From NCBI RefSeq assembly GCF_014695585.1, contig NZ_JACJON010000063.1:1-64000 (forward strand): a DNA stretch of 64,000 nucleotides, given 5' to 3'. A model generated the notes under the pieces. That model worked only from the letters and a program-made list of their open reading frames with translations, had not been told where the DNA came from and ran no database searches. The stretch is from Microcoleus sp. FACHB-831 (GTDB lineage Bacteria > Cyanobacteriota > Cyanobacteriia > Cyanobacteriales > FACHB-T130). Position numbers and translations under genes: made by a program. This document shows, piece after piece, positions 46,909-57,971 of the stretch (position 1 is the first letter of the stretch; each line of letters starts with the position of its first letter).

Positions 46909-46965
46909 CCTTAAACCTTGTGACACTCTAGAAAATAATAGTTATCACCATTTACCCCATAAAAT

Positions 46966-47670
46966 ATGTTTCCCGGAGAAGTTTTTGCCAATACAGCTGA
47001 TTTTGACAGCGGAATTCGCCAGTTGTTACCCCGATATGACGAAATGCTCGATGTCTTGGTGCGTTGCATCCCCTCTGGTGCCCAACGTATTCTAGAACTT
47101 GGTTGCGGCACTGGCGAACTTAGTCTAAAAATACTCAAGCGCTATCCATCTGCCCAATTGATTTCCGTCGATTACTCACCCCGGATGATCGAGTTTGCCG
47201 CCGATAAAGTCCGCTCGGCGGGATATGCTAACCAGTGGAAGGGCATAGAAGCCGACTTTGGCGACTGGGCTAACTACGAGATAAATCTCATTGACGGGTT
47301 TGATGCCTGTGTCTCATCCCTAGCCATTCACCATCTCACAGATGAGATGAAATTTAAGCTATTTCAGCGCATCTACGACAGTCTTAAAAAACCAGGTAGC
47401 TGTTTTTGGAATGCTGACCCCATCCTGGCAGAATCCCCGGCACTAGCTGAAGTTTACCAGAGTGCGAGAGACGATTGGGCATCTGGCCAGGGAACGACGC
47501 TGGCAGAGATTCGCTCGAAAATTGGTAAAAGTACGCCTCACGGTTACTCCAATCCCGACCAGTTGGCTACATTGTCGGCCCATTTGGAAATGGTTGAAAA
47601 AGCTGGGTTTAAAACTGTAGCAGTGCCTTGGAAATATTATGGTTTAGCCGTGTTTGGTGGATTTGTTTGA
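46966..47670 (+). CDS. Class I SAM-dependent methyltransferase
   Basis: Methylase of 234 residues, unrelated in detail to its divergent neighbour. Motif I is ILELGCGTGELSLKIL, post-I SVDYSPRMIEFA, motif II FDACVSSLAIHHLTDEM, and motif III KKPGSCFWNADP. Substrate unknown. The N-terminus FPGEVFANTADFDSGIRQLL is a short helical cap. It ends 11 bp before a 53-bp direct repeat. Confidence 0.88.
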   Translation: MFPGEVFANTADFDSGIRQLLPRYDEMLDVLVRCIPSGAQRILELGCGTGELSLKILKRYPSAQLISVDYSPRMIEFAADKVRSAGYANQWKGIEADFGDWANYEINLIDGFDACVSSLAIHHLTDEMKFKLFQRIYDSLKKPGSCFWNADPILAESPALAEVYQSARDDWASGQGTTLAEIRSKIGKSTPHGYSNPDQLATLSAHLEMVEKAGFKTVAVPWKYYGLAVFGGFV

Positions 47671-47681
47671 AGGGAAAAAAG

Positions 47682-47734
47682 AAAAATATTTCCTCGTTCC
47701 CAGTCTCAGACGGGGAACGAGCATTTAGATGTTA
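47682..47734. repeat. 53-bp direct repeat, left copy (with internal inverted repeat)
   Basis: Starts AAAAATATTT and ends ATTTAGATGTTA. It contains an inverted repeat CTCGTTCCC...GGGAACGAG (47693-47721). Only about five of 53 positions differ from the right copy at 49032-49084. The two copies bracket the ankyrin/CdiI-like pair. Partial copies lie near 56814 and 62187. Confidence 0.9.
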
Positions 47735-47812
47735 AATACTTTTCAAAGTAAAGAGGATTAATTATTAAATGGGAGCGTAGAATTAAAAATATAGGTAATG
47801 CTATTTATTAAA

Positions 47813-47833
47813 CTTAGCTGCATAGCAGCTAAG
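47813..47833. promoter_or_regulatory. Inverted repeat in the leader of the ankyrin gene
   Basis: Perfect 9-bp arms CTTAGCTGC and GCAGCTAAG around a 3-base loop, ending 21 bp before the ATG at 47855. It may form a leader hairpin affecting translation or be an operator for the cassette. Confidence 0.45.
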
Positions 47834-47854
47834 TGCTGCAAGTAGGTAATAACA

Positions 47855-48508
47855 ATGGCTGAAAAAACGTTTCTTAAGGATATGTGGGATACAATTCGCC
47901 AGGGAGACCTGGAGCGAGTTGTGGCTTTAATTGATGCGGATAGAGAACGTTTACACATGACAACTGTGTTTGGTACATGGCTACACTTTGCCGCCAGTGA
48001 AGGGCAATTAGAAATTGTCAAATATTTCATTTCGCAAGGATTAGATGTCAACGCACGCAGCGAGTCTGATAGCAGTGGATACACACCAATAAACGCAGCC
48101 GCCTCTAAAGGCTATGTTGAAGTTGTTCGGTATTTGCTTTCTTGCGGAGCAATCCTTGATGTTAGCAGAGGTGGACAGGAGAACCCTTTATTTAGAGCAG
48201 TGCTTAATGGACATACAGAAGTTGTCAAACTGTTGATTGACAGCGGAATTGATACAAAAATTAAGTATAATACAAAAACCATGAGAAATATGGATGCGCT
48301 GGCACTTGCCTATGAATGGGGACAAAGTGAAGTGGTTAAAATTTTGAGACCTTATTCCCTCGGCGAACCAGTATTTTGGGATCGCAAGGGCTATTGTACT
48401 CCTGTTATTGACGATTGCTATATTTTTCAAGGCTGGAAAGATTTCGATCTCCAAGGAAATAGGCTGGGAATATATAATTCAAATGCAAAAAAAAGAGTTA
48501 GAGATTAA
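47855..48508 (+). CDS. Ankyrin-repeat protein
   Basis: Protein of 217 residues with about four ankyrin repeats. Clear units are TWLHFAASEGQLEIVKYFIS, GYTPINAAASKGYVEVVRYL and NPLFRAVLNGHTEVVKLLID, followed by a diverged fourth. There is no signal peptide. Ankyrin proteins bind other proteins; in polymorphic-toxin loci they are frequent immunity genes. It is followed at 2 bp by a CdiI-like gene, so the two are very likely one transcript. Lower GC and fewer HIP1 sites than its neighbours suggest a transferred cassette. Confidence 0.85.
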   Translation: MAEKTFLKDMWDTIRQGDLERVVALIDADRERLHMTTVFGTWLHFAASEGQLEIVKYFISQGLDVNARSESDSSGYTPINAAASKGYVEVVRYLLSCGAILDVSRGGQENPLFRAVLNGHTEVVKLLIDSGIDTKIKYNTKTMRNMDALALAYEWGQSEVVKILRPYSLGEPVFWDRKGYCTPVIDDCYIFQGWKDFDLQGNRLGIYNSNAKKRVRD

Positions 48509-48510
48509 AA

Positions 48511-48954
48511 ATGTTTTTTATTAGTTTTATTGAAAATTCACCCCAATGTCAACTCAATAATATACAAGTTGGTGAAATTATTATTGGCGAATTTCGAGAG
48601 TTTTTTCACTCATCCTTATCTTATTGGAATCAACAACAATATTTAGATCAATGGAGAGCAGGAATTAATAGAATATGTAGGGGTGAAGTAAATTCATCTC
48701 TGATTACAGATATGTATGACCCAAATTCATCTAATATCGTTCAATGGTGGGTTTTACGCTGTAATAACGATATAGTCCGCGTGCGTAATGAACTTTTATT
48801 TTTAGAAGTGTTAAAGCAGCCATTTATCGTTGCAGATATTTACAAATATATTGAAGAGCGACCAGCCGTAAATAAGAAGGGTAAAAAAATATCAGAATGG
48901 GAAGTAAATATATCTGATTTACATGAGTTTTATTTAAAAATTTCCGATAAATGA
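48511..48954 (+). CDS. CdiI-like immunity protein (putative)
   Basis: Protein of 147 residues with the arrangement REFFHSSLSYWNQQQYLDQW and later NELLFLEVLKQPF, which resembles immunity proteins of contact-dependent inhibition systems (CdiI_2-like). That assignment is from memory of the family and not proven. The gene is AT-rich, starts 2 bp after the ankyrin gene, and no toxin gene is near. Orphan immunity genes are common and may protect against toxins from other strains. Confidence 0.65.
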   Translation: MFFISFIENSPQCQLNNIQVGEIIIGEFREFFHSSLSYWNQQQYLDQWRAGINRICRGEVNSSLITDMYDPNSSNIVQWWVLRCNNDIVRVRNELLFLEVLKQPFIVADIYKYIEERPAVNKKGKKISEWEVNISDLHEFYLKISDK

Positions 48955-49031
48955 TGTGGAAATAAGGAGGTATTTAGACAAGCCTCGAAGTCAGCTTGCA
49001 TCGGTAGGAAGCAAAAAAGGCAAAAGAAAGA

Positions 49032-49084
49032 AAAAATATTTTCTCGTTCCCAGCCTCATACTGGGAACGAGAATTTAGATGTTA
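49032..49084. repeat. 53-bp direct repeat, right copy
   Basis: Right partner of the repeat at 47682-47734, with its inverted repeat at 49043-49071. The stop codon of the convergent cobalamin-binding-like gene (49075) lies inside the copy. Confidence 0.9.
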
Positions 49085-50004
49085 TGCTTCGGTTTTAACT
49101 GTTCCCATCCCATCCCTTGATAGCCAAATTGAAAGATTTCAGGATGGAGAATTTCTGCCAAAATTTCTAGGGAATCTACCAATCTTGGCCCTGAACGATT
49201 AAAGTAAGAATTCCCATCTGTGAAGTAAATTTTGCCTGTTTTTACTGCCTGCAAATTTTGCCATTCAGGACGATTGCTTAGCTGCATTGCTTCAGTGCGC
49301 GTGCGTTCTAAATCGAATCCGCAGGGCATGAAGATAATAACATCTGGGTCTGCTGCTGTGAGTTCTTCCCACTTTAACCAGGGGGAATGCTGCCCTACAA
49401 CACCAAACAGCGATCGCCCCCCCGCTAATTTCACTAATTCTGGAATCCAATTCCCCGCCGCCATCAGCGGATCTGTCCACTCAATACACGCAACACTTGG
49501 AACCGCATCTGCGCCTAAAAATTGAGTTTTTTGTTCGCAAACATTGACACGAGATTGTAAATACGATAATGCTACTTTACATTCAACTTGCAAGGTTTCG
49601 GCAACTCGTTGGATGTCCGTCCAGATGTCAGCTAAAACATTTGGCTGTAAGGAAATAATCTGGGGTTGAGAGTGAGTAAGGGCTGCAACAGCTTTCTCGA
49701 CATCGCTAAGGCTGACAGCACAAACTTCGCACTGAGCTTGCGTCAAAATGTGAGTTGGTTGCAATTGCTCTAAAATATCGGTTTTTACTTTATATACACT
49801 CAGAGCAGATTGCAACAAATCGTTAACGCGATCGCCAATTTCCCGGCTAGTACCTTCGGGGTTGAACTTGGGTTCGGTGCAAACAGGTCGGTCTTTGATT
49901 TCTAGGGGATAATCGCATTCATGCGATCGCCCTACTATAGCGTCAGTCAACCCCAATGTCGCTAAAATTTCCGTAGCACTGGGAATAAGAGAGATAATTC
50001 TCAT
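49075..50004 (-). CDS. Cobalamin-binding-like (BtuF-type) protein without signal peptide
   Basis: Helical-backbone binding protein of 309 residues in the vitamin B12 binding fold. MRIISLIPSATEILATLGL is the family start, with VGRSHECDYP, TQAQCEVCAVS and DPDVIIFMPCGFDLERT. There is no signal peptide, so it should be cytoplasmic and not part of a BtuCD transporter; such soluble forms are known as cobalamin-binding proteins in many bacteria. Ligand binding is inferred. It is convergent with the ankyrin/CdiI-like cassette. Confidence 0.88.
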   Translation of the reverse strand: MRIISLIPSATEILATLGLTDAIVGRSHECDYPLEIKDRPVCTEPKFNPEGTSREIGDRVNDLLQSALSVYKVKTDILEQLQPTHILTQAQCEVCAVSLSDVEKAVAALTHSQPQIISLQPNVLADIWTDIQRVAETLQVECKVALSYLQSRVNVCEQKTQFLGADAVPSVACIEWTDPLMAAGNWIPELVKLAGGRSLFGVVGQHSPWLKWEELTAADPDVIIFMPCGFDLERTRTEAMQLSNRPEWQNLQAVKTGKIYFTDGNSYFNRSGPRLVDSLEILAEILHPEIFQFGYQGMGWEQLKPKHNI

Positions 50005-50148
50005 ATAGGCAAATTAAATGTGGAACATCTTATTATCTCTTTGCGGACTATTGCGATGCCTTTATAAGACAAGCACGCCTTAACCAATCGTAAATTTTCT
50101 ACAGACATTTTCATCACAGATTTATTACTCAAGGCTAAATCAGCGATC

Positions 50149-53100
50149 GTGGCTCAATCTAATACTCGTCTTACCACATCCCTCCAATCTATATCTCAGG
50201 CTGCTAGTTTAGCCGTCTGTGCGATTGGCTGTCTTGTCATGCTGGGTTGGATACTCGACATTCCAGCGCTTAAAAGCGTTTTCCCCGGATTGGTGACGAT
50301 GAAAACCAACGCAGCTTTGGGCTTTATTTTGAGCGGTGCTGCATTGTGGCTGTGGCATAAGGAAGGCAAAAGCGAAAAGCGCCCCCAAGCTGAGTTTAGC
50401 TTTGCTTCCCCAGATTTGGGGGCAAGACAGCAACAAGTAAATAGAAATAAATTCTTTATTTTGCCTTTTGCTTTCTGCCTTTTGCCTTTTGTAATTGGTT
50501 TGCTGACATTAATTGAATATCAATTTGGTGTAGATTTCGGCATCGACCAATTACTCTTCAAAGAACCACCAAATGCCATTGGAACTTTGGCTCCAAATCG
50601 GATGGCTCCTAACACTGCCTTGGATTTTATCCTACTTGGCGGTGCAATGCTGCTGATGCAAACGCGGGGTTATCGCTATCATGTTGCCCAGTTATTGAGC
50701 CTTGTAGCATTTTTAGTAGCATGGCTGGGTTTTTTGGGCTATATCTACAACATCAAAGAGTTTTACGGGATTGCCACTTACACCCGCATGGCACTGCACA
50801 CGGCGATCGCGTTTATCCTCCTGAGTATTAGCATTCTATTTGCTTGTCCAGACAAAGGATTAATGGCAATTGTTACCAGCAACAGTGCGGGTGGCATCAT
50901 GGCGCGGCGGTTGTCCTTAGCAGTTGTTGTGATTCCGCCGTTTTTGTCGTGGATAATTATTAAAGGTTATCGCCAACAGCAATACGATAGCGACTTTGGA
51001 TTAGCGATCGCTGGTGTGATGAACCTAGTAATTTTTAGCATTTTAATTTGGTGTAATGCCAAGTCGTTAAATGCTATAGACGAACGCCGTCAAAAAGCCG
51101 AAGAAGAACTGCGATCGCTCAATGCAGAATTGGAACAACGAGTTAGCGATCGCACTTTAGAATTAAGCCGCTCAAACGAACAATTAGCAAGTGAAATTGC
51201 CGAACGCAAACAGACAGAAGAAGCCCTCATAGAAAGTGAAAAGCGCTTTCGTCAAATTGCTACTAATCTCCGCGAAATCTTCTGGATGATTGACGTTGAT
51301 AGCCAGCAAATGCTGTATGTAAGTCCCGCCTACGAGGAGATATGGGGTCGCACGCGCCAGAGTCTTTACGAACAGCGAGAATCATTTCTAGATACTATCT
51401 ACGCAGAAGATCGACCGCGTATAATTGCCGCCTTTGAGAAACTAATCCCAGAAGATTATGACGAAGAATATCGAATTTTGCGGCCTGACGGCGGACAGCG
51501 CTGGATACGCGATCGCGCCTTCCCAGTTCGCAACGAACACGGACAAATCTACCGCATCGTCGGCATTGCAGAAGATATAACTCAGCGCAAGCAAACTGAA
51601 GAGCGGTTGCGGTTGCTTGAATCTGTCGTAGTACATGCCAATGATGCCGTACTTATTTCCGAAGCTGAACCAATTGATAATCCAGGCCCCCGCATTATCT
51701 ATGCAAATGCCGCCTTCACGCGCATGACTGGCTATAACCTTGAAGAAGTTATAGAACAAACGCCGCGCATTTTACAAGGCCCAAAAACTGACCGTCAAAG
51801 CCTAGATAAAATTCGCGTGGCGCTGCAAAATTTGGAGCCTGTGGTTGTTGAGTTAATTAACTATCGCAAAGACGGTTCAGAATTCTGGGTTGAACTTAGT
51901 ATTGTTCCAGTAGCAGATGAGACAGGCAATTACACCCATTGGATATCGCTCCAGCGGGACATTAGCGAGCGCAAGCAAGCTCTTGAAGCTTTACAAAAAG
52001 CTGCCCTCGAATTAGAAATTCGCGTAGGGGAACGAACTGCCGAGCTAGCAAAAGCGAATGCAGACTTGCAATTACAAATTGCTATTGCCGAGCAAGCAGA
52101 GGCGTCGCTAAATGAAATAACCAGGCTTCAACGGGCAATTTTAAATAGCGCCAACTACTCGATTATTTCTACTAATGTAGACGGCACAATTCTCACCTTT
52201 AATCGAGCTGCTGAGCGCTGGTTGGGATATGCCGCCGCAGAAGTAGTTGGGAAAACAACCCCTGCCCTATTCCATGACAAAGACCAAATAGCAAAACGTG
52301 CCCAAGAACTATCGCAAGAGCTGAAAGTAACCATCGAGCCTGGGTTTGAAGTTTTTGTTGCCAAGGCTCGCCAAGGAGAGCCAGACGAGCGCCAATGGAC
52401 TTACATCCGCAAAGATGGCACCCGCTTCCCCATCCTGCTGTCGGTGACAGCTGTACGAGATGGCGAGGGCAATATTACAGGCTTTATGGGAATTGCCAGC
52501 GACATCAGCGATTGCATCGAGGCAGAAAAAGCTCTGCGCGATAGCGAAAGGCGATTCCGCGCCATCTTCAACCAAACATTTCAATTCATTGGATTGCTCA
52601 ACCCTGACGGCACCGTTTTAGAAGTGAATCAGCCAGCACTAGAGGCGGGCGGGCTTAAGCATTCGGATGTTGTAGGTCGTCGAGTTTGGGACGCAGGATG
52701 GAAGTTCACGCCCGAAGATCGCCAGCTTTGGTTATCGGCTATTACTGAAGCAGCGCAAGGAAAATTTGCTCGTTTTGAAGTCCATCTACCATTTGGGGAA
52801 GACATAAATTTAACTATTGATACCTCGGTTAAACCTGTTAAAGACGAGACAGAGCAAGTAGTTTTCCTAATTGCAGAAGGTCGGGACATCAGCGATCGCA
52901 AACGAGCAGAAGAAGCGCTCTACCAAAGTCAACAGCAGCTACAGGCTATCTTAGATAATTCTCCGGCTGTCATTTATGTTATAGATGTTCAAAACAGATA
53001 TTTACTAATCAATCGCAAGTTTCAAAATCTCTTTAACCGCAACCGCGAACCACTCATCGGTAAAAGTATCTACCATACCTGGCCTCAGAATATAGCTGAT

Positions 53101-55659
53101 AAGTTTGTGGCCAATAATCGCCAAGTAATTGAAACTGACGCGCCCCTAGAAACTGAAGAAATTGTCCTTCAAGACAATGAAATTCATACCTACCTTTCAA
53201 TTAAGTTTCCTCTTTATAACTCTAGTGGCGTACCCTATGCAGTTTGTGGTATCTCTACAGACATCACAGAACGCAAACAGGCTGAGGAAGCACTAAAAAA
53301 GGCGCACGACGAGTTAGAAATTCGCGTTCAGGAACGGACTGCGGCATTAGCACAAGTAAATAACGAATTGCGAACAGAAATTGTAGAGCGGTTGCTAACT
53401 GAGCAGGCATTGCGGCAGAGTGAAGAGCGCTATCGTTCTCTAGTTGTAGCCACTGCACAGAATGTTTGGACGACCGATCCCTCTGGCTTAGTTGTGAGTG
53501 ATTTGCCACTGTGGAGAGCGATTACTGGTCAGACTGAAGTGGAAATTCAAGGCTGGGGATGGCTCGAAGCACTGCATCCAGGCGATCGCGAACAAACCGC
53601 ACAACTCTGGATGCAGGCAATTGAAACTAAAAGCCTTTATGAAACTGAATATCGAGTGCGGTTGCACGATGGTAACTATGGCTATTTCTTTTGTCGCGGG
53701 GTTCCAGTTCTGGAAGCCGATGGTTCTATTCGCGAATGGGTTGGCATCCATCACGATATCACAAGTCGCAAACTAGCTGAGGAAGCGCTAAAGGAAAGCG
53801 AGGCGCGGCTACTGGCAATTTTAGATAACTCCCCGACTGTCATCTACCTTAAAGACACTCAGGGGCGATTTATTTTGATTAATCGCCAGTTTGAAATGCT
53901 TTTCCACGTCGATAGAGAGCAGGTCAAAGGTAAGAATGACTACGATTTGTTCCCAGAAGAGATGGCAGAAGTATTTCAACGTAACGATCGCCAGGTACTC
54001 GAAGCCGGAAGCCCGCAGATGTGGGAGGAAGTGGCTCCTCAAGATGATGGAATGCATACTTACACTTCGATTAAGTTTCCCCTGTGCGATGCTTCCGGGG
54101 TTCCCTATGCATTGTGCGGTATCTCAATCGATATTAGCGATCGCAAGCAGGCTGAGGAGCTAGTCAAGCGAAGCGCTGCGGAGATTACTCAAATTTTCGA
54201 TATGTTGCCTAGTTTTGTCTGGAAATTCTGTCCTGCCTCCAGACAGTTTATCTATGCTAGCGGTGTCGTAACCGAAATCAGCGGAATTTCTAGAGATGCA
54301 TTTTTTGAGAATTATCAAGTCTGGGATGATCGCGTCGATTCCGGATACGAGTCGCTTGAAGCACTTAAGATAGCCTGGGAAGCTATTAACAAAGGCGAAC
54401 CTTACAGGGTTGTTTATCTTTTTCACACGTTTCACAAAGGGGCGCGTTGGTTTGAAATCATCGGTCGTCCTGCTTATGAGGACGGCGTACTTTATTACTA
54501 TGGCAGCACAACCGATATCACCGAACGCAAGCAAGCAGAAGAGGCTCTGCGGGAGAGCGAATCGCGGTTTAGGCGCGTGGTTGACTCTAATATGATTGGG
54601 ATTATTTTCTGGAAGGTTAATGGCAACATTACAGAAGCTAATGACGCTTTTCTTGAGATGGTGGGCTACACCCGTGAAGATCTGCTTTCAGAAAAGGTGA
54701 ATTGGATACATATCACTCCTGCGGAATACATTCATCTGGATGAGAAAGGAATCCAGGAGATGGCAGCTAATGGGGTTTGTACTCCCTTTGAGAAGGAATA
54801 CATTCGTAAAGATGGCAGCCGCATCCCCGTTCTCGTCGGCGGTGCCATATTGGAAGGACATGAGGATACTGGCGTGTGTTTTGTCATTGACATTAGCGAT
54901 GCCGTGGCGGCGGCTACGCAACGCAAGCGAATGGAGCATGAATTGGCAGAACAGGCAAAGGAATTGGCTCGTTCTAATGCCGATTTAGCACAATTCGCTT
55001 ATGTTGCTTCTCACGATTTGCAGGAACCGCTGCGAATGGTTGCCAGTTACACGCAACTTTTGTCGCGACGTTACAAAGGCAAACTAGATGAAGACGCCGA
55101 CGAGTTTATTGCATTCGCGGTTGATGGTGCTAACCGGATGCAAAAACTTATTAAAGACTTGTTGGAATATTCGCGCATTGGGACGCGGGGCAAACAGTTC
55201 GCGCCAGTGGAATGCGAAAGTATATTCGAGGATGCGATCGCTAATCTGCAAATAGCTATTGAGGAAAGCGGTGCTATTGTAAAGCGCGATGCTTTACCAA
55301 CTGTCTGGGGAGATAGCACGCAACTGGGACAACTTTTGCAGAACTTAATTGGGAATGCTATAAAGTTTTGTGGAAATCCCCCCCCCCGGATTCACGTTTC
55401 TGCCCAAAAGGGAGAAAATGAATGGATCTTCTCAGTCCGCGATAACGGTATTGGCATCGAGCCAGATCAGCGCGATCGCATTTTTGTCATCTTTCAACGC
55501 TTGCATAGCCGTGCAGAATATCCAGGTACTGGCATTGGTTTAGCCCTCTGCAAAAAAATTGTTGAAAGGCACGGCGGGCAAATTTGGGTACAGTCGCAAC
55601 CAGGACAGGGGAGTGTATTTCACTTTACTATTCCCTTAACAGGAGTTGATGTTAATTGA
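50149..55659 (+). CDS. Large membrane histidine kinase with nine PAS domains
   Basis: Kinase of 1836 residues, GTG start. About eight membrane spans lie in residues 1-305. A coiled coil (about 310-360) is followed by nine PAS/PAC units (about 365, 488, 660, 790, 925, 1085, 1213, 1340 and 1470 at their starts), each ending in GISxDI-like PAC sequence. HisKA has phospho-acceptor His1622 ([11 protein letters not shown]). HATPase motifs are [19 protein letters not shown] and [15 protein letters not shown] five and seven are alike, suggesting an internal duplication. A TTTTGCC-type intergenic repeat is embedded in frame near residues 104-115. The stop overlaps the next gene by 4 bp, so the response regulator is its partner. 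Confidence 0.95.
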   Translation: MAQSNTRLTTSLQSISQAASLAVCAIGCLVMLGWILDIPALKSVFPGLVTMKTNAALGFILSGAALWLWHKEGKSEKRPQAEFSFASPDLGARQQQVNRNKFFILPFAFCLLPFVIGLLTLIEYQFGVDFGIDQLLFKEPPNAIGTLAPNRMAPNTALDFILLGGAMLLMQTRGYRYHVAQLLSLVAFLVAWLGFLGYIYNIKEFYGIATYTRMALHTAIAFILLSISILFACPDKGLMAIVTSNSAGGIMARRLSLAVVVIPPFLSWIIIKGYRQQQYDSDFGLAIAGVMNLVIFSILIWCNAKSLNAIDERRQKAEEELRSLNAELEQRVSDRTLELSRSNEQLASEIAERKQTEEALIESEKRFRQIATNLREIFWMIDVDSQQMLYVSPAYEEIWGRTRQSLYEQRESFLDTIYAEDRPRIIAAFEKLIPEDYDEEYRILRPDGGQRWIRDRAFPVRNEHGQIYRIVGIAEDITQRKQTEERLRLLESVVVHANDAVLISEAEPIDNPGPRIIYANAAFTRMTGYNLEEVIEQTPRILQGPKTDRQSLDKIRVALQNLEPVVVELINYRKDGSEFWVELSIVPVADETGNYTHWISLQRDISERKQALEALQKAALELEIRVGERTAELAKANADLQLQIAIAEQAEASLNEITRLQRAILNSANYSIISTNVDGTILTFNRAAERWLGYAAAEVVGKTTPALFHDKDQIAKRAQELSQELKVTIEPGFEVFVAKARQGEPDERQWTYIRKDGTRFPILLSVTAVRDGEGNITGFMGIASDISDCIEAEKALRDSERRFRAIFNQTFQFIGLLNPDGTVLEVNQPALEAGGLKHSDVVGRRVWDAGWKFTPEDRQLWLSAITEAAQGKFARFEVHLPFGEDINLTIDTSVKPVKDETEQVVFLIAEGRDISDRKRAEEALYQSQQQLQAILDNSPAVIYVIDVQNRYLLINRKFQNLFNRNREPLIGKSIYHTWPQNIADKFVANNRQVIETDAPLETEEIVLQDNEIHTYLSIKFPLYNSSGVPYAVCGISTDITERKQAEEALKKAHDELEIRVQERTAALAQVNNELRTEIVERLLTEQALRQSEERYRSLVVATAQNVWTTDPSGLVVSDLPLWRAITGQTEVEIQGWGWLEALHPGDREQTAQLWMQAIETKSLYETEYRVRLHDGNYGYFFCRGVPVLEADGSIREWVGIHHDITSRKLAEEALKESEARLLAILDNSPTVIYLKDTQGRFILINRQFEMLFHVDREQVKGKNDYDLFPEEMAEVFQRNDRQVLEAGSPQMWEEVAPQDDGMHTYTSIKFPLCDASGVPYALCGISIDISDRKQAEELVKRSAAEITQIFDMLPSFVWKFCPASRQFIYASGVVTEISGISRDAFFENYQVWDDRVDSGYESLEALKIAWEAINKGEPYRVVYLFHTFHKGARWFEIIGRPAYEDGVLYYYGSTTDITERKQAEEALRESESRFRRVVDSNMIGIIFWKVNGNITEANDAFLEMVGYTREDLLSEKVNWIHITPAEYIHLDEKGIQEMAANGVCTPFEKEYIRKDGSRIPVLVGGAILEGHEDTGVCFVIDISDAVAAATQRKRMEHELAEQAKELARSNADLAQFAYVASHDLQEPLRMVASYTQLLSRRYKGKLDEDADEFIAFAVDGANRMQKLIKDLLEYSRIGTRGKQFAPVECESIFEDAIANLQIAIEESGAIVKRDALPTVWGDSTQLGQLLQNLIGNAIKFCGNPPPRIHVSAQKGENEWIFSVRDNGIGIEPDQRDRIFVIFQRLHSRAEYPGTGIGLALCKKIVERHGGQIWVQSQPGQGSVFHFTIPLTGVDVN

Positions 55660-56096
55660 ATACTGGGGGTAAACCAGTGGAAATCCTGCTAGTAGAAGAT
55701 AACGAAGGAGATATTCGCCTCACCCAAGAAGCGTTTCGAGAGAGTAAAGTTTGGAATCACCTGCACGTTGTCAAAGATGGACTTGAGGCGATCGCTTTCC
55801 TGAAAAAAGAGGGCACGCACGTAAATGCTGTTCGTCCCGACTTGATCCTGCTGGATCTAAATCTACCCAAGCGCAATGGTATCGAAGTTCTCCAAGAAAT
55901 CAAAAACGATGACAAGCTTAAACGAATTCCCGTCTTAGTTCTCACATCCTCTGAAGCCGAGCGAGACATTGTGGGAAGCTATAATCTGCATGCAAACTGT
56001 TTCATTACCAAACCACTTGACCTCAATGATTTCCTACAATTAGTGCAGGCAATAGAAGACTTCTGGCTTACCATTGTCAAACTCCCGCGAGAGTAA
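55656..56096 (+). CDS. Single-domain response regulator (Rcp1-like)
   Basis: Receiver of 146 residues with no output domain. Acidic pocket [14 protein letters not shown], phospho-acceptor Asp67 (LILLDLNLP), and conserved [12 protein letters not shown] and FITKPLDL. It starts at TTG 55656 overlapping the kinase stop codon by 4 bp, which fixes both the start and the pairing. Rcp1-like regulators receive phosphate from phytochrome-class kinases such as its neighbour. Confidence 0.94.
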   Translation: MNTGGKPVEILLVEDNEGDIRLTQEAFRESKVWNHLHVVKDGLEAIAFLKKEGTHVNAVRPDLILLDLNLPKRNGIEVLQEIKNDDKLKRIPVLVLTSSEAERDIVGSYNLHANCFITKPLDLNDFLQLVQAIEDFWLTIVKLPRE

Positions 56097-56189
56097 ATCC
56101 TCTTTCCCTACTACTAGACTATAAAGGTTTTGCAGCGTATAATGATAGTTTTGCGTAAAGTTTAAGCAGGATACAAAACAGGAAGCTAT

Positions 56190-56798
56190 ATGTCCCGATA
56201 TCGAGGCCCACGGCTAAGAATTGTACGTCGTTTGGGCGATCTGCCCGGTTTGAGTCGCAAATCGCCGCGCCGTGCCTACCCACCCGGTCAGCACGGTCAA
56301 GCCCGCAAGAAGCGCTCTGAATATGCTATTCGACTTGAGGAAAAGCAGAAACTCCGCTTCAACTACGGCTTGAGCGAAAAACAGTTGCTGCGTTACGTGC
56401 GTAGAGCCAGACGCGCTACAGGTTCAACTGGTCAAGTGCTGCTGCAACTGCTGGAAATGCGCCTTGATAATACCGTCTTCCGCATGGGGATGGCTCCTAC
56501 TATCCCCGGCGCTCGCCAGTTGGTGAATCACGGTCACATTACAGTCAACGGGCGCGTGGTCAATATTGCCAGCTATCAGTGCCGTCCTGGCGAAACGATT
56601 ACCGTCCGCGATCGCGACCAATCCAAACGGATCGTGCAACAAAACCTGGAATTTCCTGGCTTGGCGAATACACCCAGCCATCTAGAGTTTGACAAAACTA
56701 AGCTTAGTGGCAAGGTGAACGGCGTTGTTGAGCGCGAATGGGTAGCGTTACAAGTCAACGAACTGTTGGTGGTTGAATTCTACTCGCGCCAAGCGTAA
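56190..56798 (+). CDS. rpsD: 30S ribosomal protein S4
   Basis: Ribosomal protein of 202 residues that binds 16S rRNA and nucleates 30S assembly. Start [20 protein letters not shown] and the S4 RNA-binding domain ([33 protein letters not shown]) are conserved. It stands alone, as in other cyanobacteria, away from the large ribosomal cluster. A strong composite terminator follows. Confidence 0.98.
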   Translation: MSRYRGPRLRIVRRLGDLPGLSRKSPRRAYPPGQHGQARKKRSEYAIRLEEKQKLRFNYGLSEKQLLRYVRRARRATGSTGQVLLQLLEMRLDNTVFRMGMAPTIPGARQLVNHGHITVNGRVVNIASYQCRPGETITVRDRDQSKRIVQQNLEFPGLANTPSHLEFDKTKLSGKVNGVVEREWVALQVNELLVVEFYSRQA

Positions 56799-56799
56799 G

Positions 56800-56875
56800 A
56801 AAAGGCAAAAGCATTCCCAGGCCGCAGCCCTGGGAACGAGGGCAAAAGGCAGAAAAGGATTTACTTTTGCCTTTT
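56800..56875. terminator. Composite inverted repeat between rpsD and moaA
   Basis: Outer arms AAAAGGCAAAAG (56800-56811) and CTTTTGCCTTTT (56864-56875) are perfect. Inside, TTCCCAGG...CCTGGGAA (56814-56836) makes a second hairpin related to the CTCGTTCCC repeats elsewhere. With T-runs on both sides it is a likely bidirectional terminator for these convergent genes. Confidence 0.75.
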
Positions 56876-56896
56876 TACTTTTGCCTTTTTACTTAT

Positions 56897-57883
56897 TTAC
56901 CCGCCGATTTGCGACATGGTGCGGGTATAAATGCCAGTCGTGCCGGAATTACGTTGCTTGTAGTTAATTTCTGGCTTAATTTGCAGCAAATCCTGCACTT
57001 GCGTTCTTAGTTCCGCTGGATCTACACCGCTACGGAGAGCAGTTTTTAGGTCTATTTGACCAGTTTCGTTGAGCAGACAGGGGCGGAGCCAGCCATCTGC
57101 TGAGAGGCGCATCCTGTTACAGCGATCGCAAAAACATTCCGACATCTGGCTGATAAATCCCAGCGTGCCTTTGGCTCCGGGAATCTTAAATACATCGGCA
57201 GGGCCATTACCACGTATAGCTGATTCTGTCAAGCCCCAGCGATCGCTGATGCGTTGTCTCAACTCGGCAGAAGAAAGCCAACCGCGATCGCCAAACAAAT
57301 CGCCATTGCCAATTGGCATAAATTCAATAAACCGCACGTGCCATTGGCGGTCAATGGTCAAAGCAGCTAAATCTAATATTTCATGGTCGTTGACACCGGG
57401 AATTACAACCACATTCAGCTTTAGCGGGTCAAAACCAACGCGATGAGCGGCGAGAATGCCGTCCCAGACTTGCTGCCATCGCGAACGACCGCGATTGCCA
57501 CTAATATTGTCAAAAATTTCAGAATCGAGCGAGTCGAGACTGATATTAATGCGGCGCAACCCAGCATCGTAGAGATTTTGCGCCATTGGGGCGAGTAAAA
57601 ACCCGTTGGTAGTCATCGAGAGATCTTGGGTTTGAGGGAGAGATGCGATCGCTCTTACCAACTCCACCAAGCGCGGACGCAGCAACGGCTCACCCCCAGT
57701 CAGACGAAAGCGCGTAAATCCCACAGGGATAAACACCTCATTGAGAAGAGTAAGCAGTTCCTCATCGGTTAGCAACTGTTGCCGCAACAGATAGTCAAGT
57801 TCAGCCCCTTCCGGCATACAGTATTGACAGCGAAAATTACAACGGTCAATTAAGCTGATACGAAGGTAATCTACCTGGTTCAT
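56897..57883 (-). CDS. moaA: GTP 3',8-cyclase (molybdenum cofactor synthesis)
   Basis: Radical SAM enzyme of 328 residues that turns GTP into the 3',8-cyclo intermediate at the start of molybdenum cofactor synthesis. The radical SAM cluster is Cys15, Cys19, Cys22 ([13 protein letters not shown]). The second cluster is in [20 protein letters not shown], and the C-terminal GG tail needed for activity is present (MSQIGG). The ATG at 57883 ([10 protein letters not shown]) is preferred to the upstream non-ATG start. No other moa gene is next to it. Confidence 0.96.
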   Translation of the reverse strand: MNQVDYLRISLIDRCNFRCQYCMPEGAELDYLLRQQLLTDEELLTLLNEVFIPVGFTRFRLTGGEPLLRPRLVELVRAIASLPQTQDLSMTTNGFLLAPMAQNLYDAGLRRINISLDSLDSEIFDNISGNRGRSRWQQVWDGILAAHRVGFDPLKLNVVVIPGVNDHEILDLAALTIDRQWHVRFIEFMPIGNGDLFGDRGWLSSAELRQRISDRWGLTESAIRGNGPADVFKIPGAKGTLGFISQMSECFCDRCNRMRLSADGWLRPCLLNETGQIDLKTALRSGVDPAELRTQVQDLLQIKPEINYKQRNSGTTGIYTRTMSQIGG

Positions 57884-57971
57884 GCTGTTTTTTGGGGCGA
57901 GATGCGCGAAAGACAAAAGGGAAATAGAAGGTTAGAAAGTTAAAACTTATTAACCTTTTAGCTCCTAACGC

